Assembly (NCBI GenBank): GCA_020354025.1
Contig: CP070638.1
Coordinates: forward strand, 2,661,175-2,716,477
Length of the DNA: 55,303 nt
Reading direction: 5' to 3'
From: Fidelibacterota bacterium
Lineage (GTDB): Bacteria; Fidelibacterota; Marinisomatia; SCGC-AAA003-L08; TS1B11
Shown: piece after piece, positions 1 through 8,231 of the stretch
How positions within the stretch are numbered: position 1 is the stretch's first letter
Layout: each line of letters begins with the position of its first letter
Translations under genes and position numbers: made by a program
The notes under the pieces: model-generated
Databases searched by the model: none
Seen by the model: the letters and a program-made list of their open reading frames with translations, nothing else
Told to the model about the DNA's origin: nothing

Positions 1-75
1 CTCCCGCATGACCTCACCGGACAGGTTGGCCGTGTCCGGCACCTGTTTCACCAGGACGATGGAATTGTAGCTCAT
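1..75 (-). CDS. etfB: Electron transfer flavoprotein beta subunit, N-terminal fragment
   Basis: Only the first 25 codons lie in the window; the rest runs off the left edge. The peptide begins MSYNSIVLVKQVPDTANL, and the VKQVPDT signature is the conserved start of ETF beta (FixA/EtfB) proteins, which form an FAD-binding heterodimer with EtfA and carry electrons from dehydrogenases to the quinone pool or in bifurcating complexes. A Shine-Dalgarno-like GGAAGGA sits just upstream of the ATG. Identity rests on this short signature only, so the subunit call is good but the EtfB subtype cannot be determined. Confidence 0.72.
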   Translation of the reverse strand, partial: MSYNSIVLVKQVPDTANLSGEVMRE

Positions 76-177
76 TAGATTCCTTCCACCATCTGAATAG
101 CAGGAAGTTTAAAGAAATGTTGATTTGAGAAAAACACTAAAATGACCCCAATCGCGGCCGACTGGACTGATCTGTCA

Positions 178-397
178 CCCAGCCATTCATGGCTGGGACA
201 CCAAGCCTTCCAAACCAGCCCACGCCGTTCACGGAGTTATCTTTGTAAGGGGGGCGCAGATGCCCTTTTTTTCACTATTTTGATCCTTTTGGCCCAGTCG
301 TAAACGACTCGGCTAATTGTAGATTAATCAGTAACCCAGCCATTTATGGCTGGGACACCAAGCCTTCCAAACCAGCCCACGCCGTTCACGGCGTTAT
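178..397. repeat. REP-type palindromic repeats, left cluster
   Basis: Two near-identical 63-bp units (178-240 and 335-397) share the same layout. The first hairpin, CCCAGCCAT-TC-ATGGCTGGG, has 9-bp arms (the second unit carries TTT in the centre). A common linker follows, then a second hairpin ACGCCG-TTCA-CGGCGT, which is damaged in the first unit. A degenerate relative, CCCAGTCGT-AA-ACGACTCGG, lies between them at 293-312. They flank the 3' end of the neighbouring RAYT transposase, the classical REP/REPIN arrangement. The 76-177 stretch before them shows nothing recognisable. Confidence 0.8.
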
Positions 398-825
398 CCC
401 TTAATACCATAAGCCTTCAGGAATTTTTCAACTTCCTCCTGATAGGTTAGCTTTCTATGATGCTTCTCCTGATTCCTGATATACTCCCGCACTTTTGGAG
501 CTCCAGTTGCGCTGACAGAAAAGACACTGTATCCATCTTGCCAGGCAAATTTCCCGCTGATGAAGTTGTTCTTATTGATCCAATTTGATGATTCCCCTTT
601 CAACAGGTTTACCACTTTTGCCGGTGCTATGGTTGGGAGAAGTCCCACAAGGCAATGAAGGTGGTCTGCGACTCCATTGATGGTATCAAGGTGGATGTCG
701 TTTTCCTCAGCGTATTGTTTGATGTGCTGGAATAGCTTTGCTTTGAATTCCTTGTGCATCAATCTCTGCCGATCCTTCGTTGACCAGCTGAAATGCAGCC
801 AGATCTTGTGGTATGAATGAGCCAT
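394..825 (-). CDS. REP-associated tyrosine transposase (RAYT, IS200-like Y1)
   Basis: A 143-residue single-domain Y1 transposase. The HUH metal-binding motif is His55-Leu-His57 in GVADHLHCLVGL, and the likely nucleophile is Tyr115 in VREYIRNQEKHH; the block WQDGYSVFSVS between them is typical of the TnpA_REP family. RAYTs nick and rejoin single-stranded DNA at REP hairpins and are usually single-copy domesticated enzymes rather than ordinary insertion sequences. I start at Met 825 (GAGAAG-type ribosome site upstream). The open frame continues 60 codons further upstream but there it only translates REP repeats. The stop codon lies inside a repeat unit. No terminal structures of a full IS are visible. 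Confidence 0.88.
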   Translation of the reverse strand: MAHSYHKIWLHFSWSTKDRQRLMHKEFKAKLFQHIKQYAEENDIHLDTINGVADHLHCLVGLLPTIAPAKVVNLLKGESSNWINKNNFISGKFAWQDGYSVFSVSATGAPKVREYIRNQEKHHRKLTYQEEVEKFLKAYGIKG

Positions 826-881
826 CTTATTCTTCTCAAACGGGCATAAACGCGCTTCTTTCGCTCTTTTGATCCTATTAG

Positions 882-1013
882 CCCAGCCATTCATGGCTGG
901 GATACTAAGCCAGCCAAGCCAACCCACGCCATTCATGGCGTTACCCTCGTAAGGGCATAAACGTCCCTCTTTCGCTGTTTTAGTCCTATTAGCCCAGCCA
1001 TTCATGGCTGGGA
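882..1013. repeat. REP-type palindromic repeats, right cluster
   Basis: A full unit (882-945) and the first hairpin of another (993-1013) lie upstream of the RAYT gene. In the full unit the second hairpin reads ACGCCA-TTCA-TGGCGT, whereas the copy on the other side of the gene reads ACGCCG-TTCA-CGGCGT: a compensatory pair change that keeps the stem. Each copy is preceded by a related stretch containing GGGCATAAACG and TCCTATTAG, so the repeated unit extends beyond the hairpins. Confidence 0.78.
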
Positions 1014-1039
1014 CTCTGTGAGCCTCGACAAGCTTTTAA

Positions 1040-1065
1040 CCCCCCTCCCTTCAAAGGGAGGGGGG
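1040..1065. repeat. GC-rich perfect inverted repeat
   Basis: CCCCCCTCCCTT and its exact complement are separated by two bases (12-bp arms). It lies about 170 bp beyond the 3' end of the leftward tail-collar gene. No T-run follows on either strand, so it is not a standard intrinsic terminator. A looser relative with the same C-rich/G-rich composition is at 46488-46512. The remaining 1066-1232 stretch holds nothing I can assign. Confidence 0.55.
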
Positions 1066-1232
1066 AAAGGGGGGTGGGTTCCTCCTACTCCTGCACCGCA
1101 ACCTTCACCTGCGCCTCCAGGCTGGCAAGTGGCGAGGCCTGCCGAAACGATGTTAACACGCCCTAGTTTCCCCCCGGCTCGTCGTGCCGACGCCAACGTT
1201 GGCCAAAATTACACTCCTGTCCCCCTTCCCTT

Positions 1233-4049
1233 TTATAATTTCATGATATAGGCCAAGGCATAATAAGGTGGTCTGTTTTCGTGGGCTTGGGTGCCACCAG
1301 TAGAACCAGTATATTTATCAACAGGTGGAATACTACTCGATTCATCCATCCAATGATTTTGGGTATAGGCCGGTCCAGTCGAACCCCACCAGTTATTATC
1401 CATCAAGTGTGTATGTGCTGGCATTTCAGCTACAGATAGAATATGCGATGCTTCTCCGCCAGTAGCACCAACACCATATCCACTTCCAGCACCGACTACA
1501 AATCTATCTCTCAAATCTGGGGTTCCGTTAGTTCCATCACACAAAGCCCAGGCTGAAGGTATATTAGCAAGCGAGCCACTCCACATTACAATTACGCCAG
1601 AAGGGATACCGGTAGCTGCTGTGGCCTGCACGGTCCCATCAGGGAACTGGAAGCCCCCGGTGGTGGAATGGATTGTATCGGCCACGGTGAGCAGCTGGTC
1701 GGGACTCTCCGTCCCTATGCCCACGCTGCCACCGCTAATTACCATATTTGTGCCCCATGTCCCATTATCCGCTGTCATAAACTCCACTAAACTAGTTCTT
1801 GAACCGTCTGTAATGTTTGAGAAGCTGGACTTAATGTTCAATACGTTACGGTCTGAAGTACTTGTTTTTAAGTGGTGAACTAAGGATACACAGTTTTCAG
1901 TTGCAGCTGCGCCAGTGTTATACATATGAATAACTGGGTTATCTGCAGAGTGAATCTCAAGGATGCGGCTTGGACTCGTCGTCCCGATGCCGACGTTACC
2001 GTTTATATCCAATACCAAATCTGGACTGCCGCCATTGCAGAAGAAGCCGAAATTGCCACCTGAACGGTTGTCAAGGTATGCATTAATACCTGCTCCCATA
2101 GCCCCTCCCTGGTCAATACCAAGGTAAATCGCCTCTGACCCTCCAGTGCTAATCATTATGTCCTGCCTGCGATTTGCTCCAGTGTTCACATTCTGGAAGG
2201 TAGAACGGGCATAACCATTAACATCATCTTGAACAACCAGTTTCCCATTAGGACTCGTAGTCCCGATACCGACGTTGCCGCCTTGTAATACAGTAAATAC
2301 TTCTGTTCCACTTGTATTCTGGAGCCCAAAGTAGTCGGTACTACCCTCATTTAGTCCTACCTCCCATTGCGTCGTGCCTGCGGTTTGGAATAGAATCTGT
2401 CCTAAGGAACCAACTAAGTTGTTTCTGTCAATGAGTAGTTGAGCTGAGGCATTTGTTTCTACACCATCAAGCCTAAGCCCAGCTGACCCGGATGAGGGAG
2501 CTATGTCTAGCGTATAGCTCGGCTCCGTTGGGCCGATGCCCACGTTGCCGTCGGTATCTATCGTTAATCGACTTGCACTACCTGTCAGATCATGTATGGC
2601 AAACTTGTTGTCATCGGTAGCCTGGTCATCAACCAGTATTCCCCACGTACGCAGATTGTTTCTATTCGTGATCTTTATTCCATAGCCGCCGGTTGAGCTC
2701 TCGCGAATATGAAGCATGGCACCTACTGGGCTGTTCGTCCCGATCCCCACGCCCCCCGCGGCGCGGATCAGGAACTGGTTTGCGGCCGTAGAGCCGAAGT
2801 CGGCATCGGTGCCATCCGCCCATACGAAGGCACCGTCGTCGTTGGCCTTGGCCCGTCGTCCCGCCGCGAAGCTGTAGTGACCCACAGCTGCATTCTGATA
2901 GCCCCCCGGTACTGTGGCGGCGTTGCCGCTGGCGGCGTTGCTGTAACCCCCGCCTATGGTGGCATAGCCGACGCTTGCATCGTTACTATAGCCCCCACCC
3001 ACGGTGGATTCACTACCGCTGGCGGCGTTGTAGGAGCCCCCGCCCACGGTGGCTCTAGCGCCGCTGGCAGCGTTTTGATCACCCCCGCCCACGGTGGCGC
3101 CGCTGGCGCTGGCAGTGTTGCCGCCACCCCCTCCAACGGCTGCGTAGTCCATACTGGCAGTGTTGATCATACCCCCCGAAACCGTGGAGTAAGTGGCGCT
3201 GGCACTGTTTCCATGGCCACCGCCTACAGTGGCATTAGCGCCGAAAGTAGTGCCATCATTATTCCCAGCCTGGTTGTTACTTCCGCCTCCCACTGTCCCA
3301 TGATCATCGGTGACCCGGTTAGTGTTAGCATCATACCCCCCACCACCGATAGTGGCTCCACGGACGCCACTGGGTACCGAGTTAGCCCAGTAGCCGCCGA
3401 TCAGGTTAGAACTGAAATCACCGGGTTCCAGGCGCAGGGCGCGGGTGCCGTTGACCTTCAACTCCAGGGCCACGTTGTCGATGGTGCCCAGGAAGTTGGT
3501 ACCGGCGGTGGTGCCGCTGTTGCCGGTTAGCGACCAGCCGCTGGCTTGCAGGTTTGTAAGTCCCGAGCCATCCCCGGAGAAAGCGGTGGCGGTAACAGTA
3601 CCTTTCACGTCCAATGCCGTGGTCGGATTGGTCGTCCAGATACCCACGTTACCGTAGCCGGGGAAGACATTGCTGAGACCAAAGACCTGATTGGCGTTTA
3701 GACTATAGGGCGAAGACGTAAACGGAGTACGAGGTGAGAGCGGAACACCATTGACCGCAATTTCCAGCAAATACTGGACATCAAAGTTAAGGACTAAGGG
3801 ATTGCTGCTTCCCAGAACCACGCTGAAGACGCCATCGGTCACTGTGGTGGCGGAATGGAGTTCCGACCACAATGGAGTCTCGCCAAAAATAGCGTATATT
3901 TTGAAGGTGAGGTTATACTGTCCATCCAATGGATTACCGCTGTCGTCTTTCAGGATCCCTTGATAACTGATATCTAGTGGAATTTGCCCCCAACCGGTCT
4001 GCAGGAAGCAAAGGACTGCGATGGACGCGAGGACGATGGTACGTTTCAT
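1233..4049 (-). CDS. Secreted surface protein: YadA-head-like repeats plus phage tail-collar domain
   Basis: 938 residues. Start chosen at MKRTIVLASIAVLCF, with AAGGAG upstream and a clear signal peptide (cut near GWGQ); the open frame extends 20 codons further without support. The N-terminal 130 residues form a beta-rich domain. Roughly residues 225-400 hold about ten 14-residue repeats of the type TVGGGxxNxASGxxS, matching the left-handed beta-roll of trimeric autotransporter heads. Then come several blocks each containing a VGIGTTSP-like linker. The C-terminus (about 835-938) is a phage tail-collar domain (IPSGVIVMWSG, WALCDGTNGTPDLRDRFVVG, AEMPAHTH, NRPPYYALAYIMKL). No YadA membrane anchor is present, so how it is surface-held is unknown. 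Probably an extracellular adhesin or fibre, trimeric by family analogy. Confidence 0.82.
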   Translation of the reverse strand: MKRTIVLASIAVLCFLQTGWGQIPLDISYQGILKDDSGNPLDGQYNLTFKIYAIFGETPLWSELHSATTVTDGVFSVVLGSSNPLVLNFDVQYLLEIAVNGVPLSPRTPFTSSPYSLNANQVFGLSNVFPGYGNVGIWTTNPTTALDVKGTVTATAFSGDGSGLTNLQASGWSLTGNSGTTAGTNFLGTIDNVALELKVNGTRALRLEPGDFSSNLIGGYWANSVPSGVRGATIGGGGYDANTNRVTDDHGTVGGGSNNQAGNNDGTTFGANATVGGGHGNSASATYSTVSGGMINTASMDYAAVGGGGGNTASASGATVGGGDQNAASGARATVGGGSYNAASGSESTVGGGYSNDASVGYATIGGGYSNAASGNAATVPGGYQNAAVGHYSFAAGRRAKANDDGAFVWADGTDADFGSTAANQFLIRAAGGVGIGTNSPVGAMLHIRESSTGGYGIKITNRNNLRTWGILVDDQATDDNKFAIHDLTGSASRLTIDTDGNVGIGPTEPSYTLDIAPSSGSAGLRLDGVETNASAQLLIDRNNLVGSLGQILFQTAGTTQWEVGLNEGSTDYFGLQNTSGTEVFTVLQGGNVGIGTTSPNGKLVVQDDVNGYARSTFQNVNTGANRRQDIMISTGGSEAIYLGIDQGGAMGAGINAYLDNRSGGNFGFFCNGGSPDLVLDINGNVGIGTTSPSRILEIHSADNPVIHMYNTGAAATENCVSLVHHLKTSTSDRNVLNIKSSFSNITDGSRTSLVEFMTADNGTWGTNMVISGGSVGIGTESPDQLLTVADTIHSTTGGFQFPDGTVQATAATGIPSGVIVMWSGSLANIPSAWALCDGTNGTPDLRDRFVVGAGSGYGVGATGGEASHILSVAEMPAHTHLMDNNWWGSTGPAYTQNHWMDESSSIPPVDKYTGSTGGTQAHENRPPYYALAYIMKL

Positions 4050-4240
4050 GAGACTTTCTCCTTGAGAGTAGACGTTACCACCTGGTGGCTGCTTGTAGAG
4101 TGGGCGCAAGCGGTCCCGGGCACAGATGTGGCATATAAAGGACAGTGCAATAGCATTTCTCCTATGGAGGCTATCACCATCGATAATATAAGCAATCTTT
4201 GCCAGACCCTCTAGTATAAACGGACATTTAAATAGTGTGG

Positions 4241-4256
4241 TCCGTCAGCTGACGGA
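4241..4256. promoter_or_regulatory. 16-bp perfect palindrome in divergent intergenic region
   Basis: TCCGTCAGCTGACGGA is a perfect dyad in the roughly 680-bp gap between the leftward surface-protein gene and the rightward TPR gene. It could be a dimeric regulator operator, but no second copy was noticed and no regulator gene is adjacent, so the role is a guess. Confidence 0.3.
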
Positions 4257-4337
4257 TTGAGGATTGTGGTGATATGCGTGTGAAGCGGGCTTTCTTTTTG
4301 AAAAAATCCCGCTAGCCTCGACCTTGAAAAAAAATCC

Positions 4338-4579
4338 TTTTCGCGCACCAGGCGCACCAGGCGCACCAGACGCACCAGGCGAACGACAAGCAGCGTCTCG
4401 GAGCTTATATTCCGGCACTATGCTGACGCTGTCACCATATAGCCCCGGGGGTACTGCTCAAGGCTTTATCTGCCTCTTGCACTTCACCTTTTGCACTTTG
4501 CCTTTTTTCCCCGGCTTCCTGTCGGGAAAAAACTCTATAATGCAGAATTTTGGTGGGGTTTTGCGGAATTTTGCGCCGG
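4338..4579 (-). repeat. Dispersed ~240-bp element, copy 1 (reverse orientation)
   Basis: Read on the minus strand it has the same module order as copies at 19.3 and 46.2 kb. The order is: a block AATTCCGCAAAAC-CCCAC; then TTCTGCATTATAGAGTTTTTTCCCGAC; a variable middle with GCAAAGTGCAAAAGG; TAGTGCCGGAATATAAGCTCC; GTCGTTCGCC; and tandem 9-mers TGGTGCGCC (four units, one with a T variant) ending GCGCGAAAAGG. No protein is convincingly encoded. It sits just upstream of the TPR gene. Function is unknown; a MITE-like or other non-autonomous element is one possibility. Confidence 0.75.
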
Positions 4580-4622
4580 TCCTTGGCTCCCCGTCTGCCC
4601 CAGAAGGCCACCTCCCTTTTCC

Positions 4623-4665
4623 TGCCAACTGCCAACTTCCAACATCCAACTTCCAACTTCAAACA
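4623..4665. repeat. Degenerate heptamer/octamer run (CCAACTT type)
   Basis: Six loosely tandem copies of CCAACTT/CCAACAT lie between the dispersed element and the TPR gene. Low-complexity runs of this kind occur in intergenic DNA of many uncultured bacteria. No function can be read from it. Confidence 0.5.
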
Positions 4666-4729
4666 TTGTCCCGCTATGAACGATTCGATGTTGTTTCCCG
4701 ACGGGGTTTCTTCTAAATTGCCGGATATC

Positions 4730-6316
4730 ATGATGCACCTGATCCAGCGTTGCGCCGCGCTTCTCTTGCCGGCTTTCATGTTACTGGTTCCTCTTAGCGG
4801 TCAGGAATCCGGGACCGCAGCGAAGCAGTATGACAGCCGCGCCCTGTCTCACTACCTGGACGGCGATCTCTACATGATGCAGGAGGACTACCGGGCTGCC
4901 GCAAAAGCGTATAAGCTGGCCCTCAGCTACGATTCAAGCTCTGCGACTATTTACCTGAGCCTGGGAGAGGCTCTGCTGCGGCTGGGCCTGCTGGAAAGCT
5001 CGCAGAAGGCTGGAGAAAAAGCCTTGCGGCTACAGCCGGATGACCCGTTGGTCTATGAGTTCCTCTCCCGCAACGCAGCTGCCCGGGAAGATATGGACAT
5101 GGTTATCCGGTATCTGGACCGATGGGTGGATCTGGATCCCTCCGATCTTGAGCCCCTGTTCCGCAAGGCCGGTTTCCTCCTCCGACAGAAGAAATTCGCC
5201 GAGGCGGTCGATAACTACCTGATTATTTATGACCGCGATCCTCTCCAGCAGCAGGTCCTGAACCGGGCCGGCGAGATCGCTCTCTCTACCGGAGATCTTG
5301 AGCGTGCCTTCCAGGTCTACCTGAGGCTTTACCGCTCACGGCCGGCTGATCATCGGGTGATCCGGACCTATGCCGAGATCAGCGTTCAAACCGAGCGCTT
5401 CGCCGAGGCTATTGAGGCCTATGAACTCCTTGAGCAGTCCGGTGGAACAACCCTGCCCGCTACCCTGCAGCTCGCCTGGCTCTATCTGAAGGTGGATAGT
5501 CTCGATAAAGCCCAGGCTGTCATTGTGTCCCTAATTGATGAAGGGCATCGGCAGTGGGATGTGCTCAGCCTCTCAGGGCACGTCGCCGAGAAACAATCCA
5601 ACTACGAGCAGCTCGCCAGGATCTCTACTCTTATGGTGGAGGTTTATCCCGACAGCGTCGGAGGCTATACCGGCCTCGCTATCGCCAGGAATTACCTGGG
5701 GGATAAATCGGGGGCCATTGAGGTACTTGAGGATGCGGTCCTCCGGTTTCCCGCCGAACCTGATGTCAACTATCTACTGGGCAATTTATACTTCAAAGAT
5801 GATAGATATCCCGAAGCCGAACGCCATCTGCTGACGGCCCTCAAACACAGACCCTCGGCCAGCCACATCAGACACCTTCTGGCAAGCACCTGGTCCGGCA
5901 TAGGCAAATACGGGGTCTCGGATTCCCTGTATGAGGTAGTACTGAAAGCCGACAGCAAGGATGCTGTGGCAATGAACAATTATGCCTACAGCATTGCTGA
6001 CCGGGACCAGGTGTCCAAGGCACAGCTGCGGTATGCCCGCAGGCTATCTCGCAAGTCCCTCAAACAGCAGCCGGAGAACGCCGCCTTCCTCGATACTTAC
6101 GGCTGGATCTGGTATCGGCTGAAGTGGTATCGGACCGCCCGGAAGTATATCGCCAGGAGTATTGATATCAAGCCGCATAATCCGATTGTACTGGATCACC
6201 TTGGTGAGGTCTATCGGAAGTTGGGCGACCAGGAGAAGGCGAAAGAGTACTTTGAGCTGGCTGAGCAGCTCCGACAGGAGAAGAGTCCCTCTCTCGTGCG
6301 GGTCAACGAGGATTAG
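4730..6316 (+). CDS. Secreted/periplasmic TPR-repeat protein
   Basis: 528 residues from the ATG at MMHLIQRCAALLLPAFMLL, an N-terminal signal peptide ending near LSGQES. The rest is a continuous solenoid of about a dozen tetratricopeptide repeats. Clear ones are DYRAAAKAYKLALSYDS, RYPEAERHLLTALKHRPS and DQEKAKEYFELAEQL. Near the C-terminus, MNNYAYSIADR and AAFLDTYGWIWYRL resemble a TPR subfamily common in Bacteroidota-like lineages. TPR solenoids bind protein partners, so it is probably a scaffold or outer-membrane-associated assembly factor; the partner is not visible. The ribosome site is weak, and alternative upstream starts fall inside low-complexity DNA. Confidence 0.8.
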   Translation: MMHLIQRCAALLLPAFMLLVPLSGQESGTAAKQYDSRALSHYLDGDLYMMQEDYRAAAKAYKLALSYDSSSATIYLSLGEALLRLGLLESSQKAGEKALRLQPDDPLVYEFLSRNAAAREDMDMVIRYLDRWVDLDPSDLEPLFRKAGFLLRQKKFAEAVDNYLIIYDRDPLQQQVLNRAGEIALSTGDLERAFQVYLRLYRSRPADHRVIRTYAEISVQTERFAEAIEAYELLEQSGGTTLPATLQLAWLYLKVDSLDKAQAVIVSLIDEGHRQWDVLSLSGHVAEKQSNYEQLARISTLMVEVYPDSVGGYTGLAIARNYLGDKSGAIEVLEDAVLRFPAEPDVNYLLGNLYFKDDRYPEAERHLLTALKHRPSASHIRHLLASTWSGIGKYGVSDSLYEVVLKADSKDAVAMNNYAYSIADRDQVSKAQLRYARRLSRKSLKQQPENAAFLDTYGWIWYRLKWYRTARKYIARSIDIKPHNPIVLDHLGEVYRKLGDQEKAKEYFELAEQLRQEKSPSLVRVNED

Positions 6317-6357
6317 TTATCCCTGTTGCTGCTATACCCCGGCAGGAAAGTCCTGAC

Positions 6358-7284
6358 ATGAATATATCCGCTGTCTTGCCCGTCTATGACGAAGTTGACT
6401 CCCTGGGTCAGCTCCATCGGGAGCTGGCCGCCATCCTTCCCGCTGACGGCGGGCACGAGATCATTTACATTGATGATGGCAGCAGCGATGGGTCGGCAGC
6501 GGCCCTCAAGGAGCTCGCCGATGGGGATGCCAGGGTAAAGGTCATCTCCTTCTATCGCAATTACGGCAAGGCCGCTGCTTTGGCCGCGGGATTTGAGGCC
6601 GCCGCCGGTGATATTGTCGTCACCATGGACTCAGACCTGCAGGATGACCCGGCGGAGATCCCGGCCATGATCGACTTGCTCAACCAGGGGTGGGATATGG
6701 TGAGCGGCTGGAAGAAGGTCCGCCACGACCCTCTGAGAAGGCGATTGCCATCCAAGTTTTACAACTTTGTCGTGCGGCTCATGACGGGAGTCCCCATCCA
6801 CGATTCCAATTGCGGGCTGAAAGTCTACCGGGCTGAAGTGGTGAAAAGCGTGGAAGTCTACGGCGGCCTGCACCGGTACATTCCCGCCCTCGCAAAGTAC
6901 AAGGGCTTTAAAGTAACCGAGAAAGTGGTCCAGCATCGGCCGCGACAGCATGGCAAGACCAAGTACGGGCTCACCCGCTACCTCCATGGCCTTCTGGACC
7001 TGTTCACCGTTCTATTCGTCGGACGCTACTTCCAGCGTCCCCTCCATTTCTTTGGACTTGTCGGGCTCTTGCTTTCAATAGCTGGTCTTGTCATATCTGT
7101 ATACCTGACCATCAACTGGTTCGCAGGCATTCCCATAGGCAACCGTCCCCTCTTCTTCCTGGGAATACTCCTGATCATCGTCGGAATTCAGTTTTTCTCC
7201 CTGGGACTGCTGGCGGAACTGTTCGTTCAACGGCGGCACAGGGAACAGCAGCTGGTAAAGGACGTCTACTACCAGAAGCGCTGA
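6358..7284 (+). CDS. Family 2 glycosyltransferase, polyprenyl-phosphate (DPM1/GtrB-like)
   Basis: 308 residues. The GT-A catalytic domain has the nucleotide-sugar site YIDDGSSDG (Asp39-Asp40) and the metal-binding MDSDLQDDP (Asp91-Asp93). The SNCGLKVYR and HRPRQHGKTKYG blocks are typical of enzymes that transfer a sugar from a nucleotide donor to undecaprenyl/dolichyl phosphate. Two C-terminal transmembrane helices (about 228-255 and 262-290) anchor it in the inner membrane. AGGAAAG lies upstream of the ATG, and the gene follows the TPR gene by 41 bp. The product probably feeds glycan decoration; sugar identity cannot be read. Confidence 0.88.
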   Translation: MNISAVLPVYDEVDSLGQLHRELAAILPADGGHEIIYIDDGSSDGSAAALKELADGDARVKVISFYRNYGKAAALAAGFEAAAGDIVVTMDSDLQDDPAEIPAMIDLLNQGWDMVSGWKKVRHDPLRRRLPSKFYNFVVRLMTGVPIHDSNCGLKVYRAEVVKSVEVYGGLHRYIPALAKYKGFKVTEKVVQHRPRQHGKTKYGLTRYLHGLLDLFTVLFVGRYFQRPLHFFGLVGLLLSIAGLVISVYLTINWFAGIPIGNRPLFFLGILLIIVGIQFFSLGLLAELFVQRRHREQQLVKDVYYQKR

Positions 7285-7398
7285 TCCCCTTATAGAAGCT
7301 GTCCCTTCACCCGGCGATATTTTCAAGGTCCGGTAGCACTGATAAACAACCGGGATTCCATACCTTATGACCGGGGATCAGATAATCCTGTTACGCAA

Positions 7399-8091
7399 TC
7401 ATTCAGTAATCTCGATCGCCATTTGATCGTACGGTCCGCTGGAAGCGATAGCCCTATAGCGCCGGTTACATACGCGTGTGAAATCAACAAATGCCCTGAA
7501 CTCGTGATCAACTGTGAAGAATTCATCGAAGAGAATAATGGTCCCCGGTACTATATACTGGTTCATGATGGTAAGAGGATAGAGGGTGGAAGAGTAGAGG
7601 TCAGCGTCGCAGTGGACTAACAACCTGTTCTTTGGCTGGTAGTTCTTTATGCTGGGTACCAAGGTATCTTGAAAATACCCTTTGATCAAGCTCAGCCGCT
7701 GGTCTTCGATGTCAGGGACCTCTCCGCCTGTGCTGAAGGTCCCCTTTTTTAAAATTACTGCGAAGTGTCCCCAGTCCTCTGGGAGACCCTCAAACGAATC
7801 AAAGCCATAAAAACGGGACTCGGGATGCTTGTTGAGATCCAGCCAAGCTCTCAGGGATTTTCCTTGCCATACACCAAACTCGAAATAATCAACGGGTGCA
7901 TCCCCGATCACCTCCTTCTGGAGGTAGGTATATAGCTCTGTTGTATTATCCAATACAACAGGTACCTTGTGAGTCCTTAGCCACCGGCCAAATTCCAGGA
8001 TGCCGTTGAGGAAGCCTATGAGACGAGAGGGAGGTAGGCCGCTTTTTGCCAGCATGAGCTTCACTGTTCGGAAAATTCTTGGTCTAGCCAC
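7399..8091 (-). CDS. TylF/MycF-like SAM-dependent O-methyltransferase
   Basis: 230 residues. The Rossmann SAM-binding motif is YFEFGVWQGKS (about 69-79), followed by RFYGFDSFEGLPEDWG, LVHCDADLYSSTL (metal-binding Asp cluster) and ILFDEFFT. This order matches the macrocin-O-methyltransferase (TylF) family, Mg2+-dependent enzymes that methylate sugar hydroxyls. In a glycan cluster a polysaccharide or nucleotide-sugar methylation is likely (inference). Start is GTG with AAAGGA about 8 bp upstream. It is convergent with the GT2 gene and leads into a run of leftward glycosyltransferases. Confidence 0.82.
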   Translation of the reverse strand: MARPRIFRTVKLMLAKSGLPPSRLIGFLNGILEFGRWLRTHKVPVVLDNTTELYTYLQKEVIGDAPVDYFEFGVWQGKSLRAWLDLNKHPESRFYGFDSFEGLPEDWGHFAVILKKGTFSTGGEVPDIEDQRLSLIKGYFQDTLVPSIKNYQPKNRLLVHCDADLYSSTLYPLTIMNQYIVPGTIILFDEFFTVDHEFRAFVDFTRVCNRRYRAIASSGPYDQMAIEITE

Positions 8092-8231
8092 TGCCGGTTC
8101 CTTTTTTCGATAAGTGGTTACCTGCCTGCCACCATTTTGCTTTACTCGTGTAGGATGTGGGCAAGTGAAATCTCATTTCTATTTCATGCCTGTTAAGGTA
8201 ATGTGAAAAGTTGATTATTGCTGGTCCCCGG

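Noticed and set aside
2709-3530. 273-codon plus-strand frame across the YadA-like repeats
   Set aside because: Repetitive antisense frame caused by the tandem repeat; no ribosome site or known domain.
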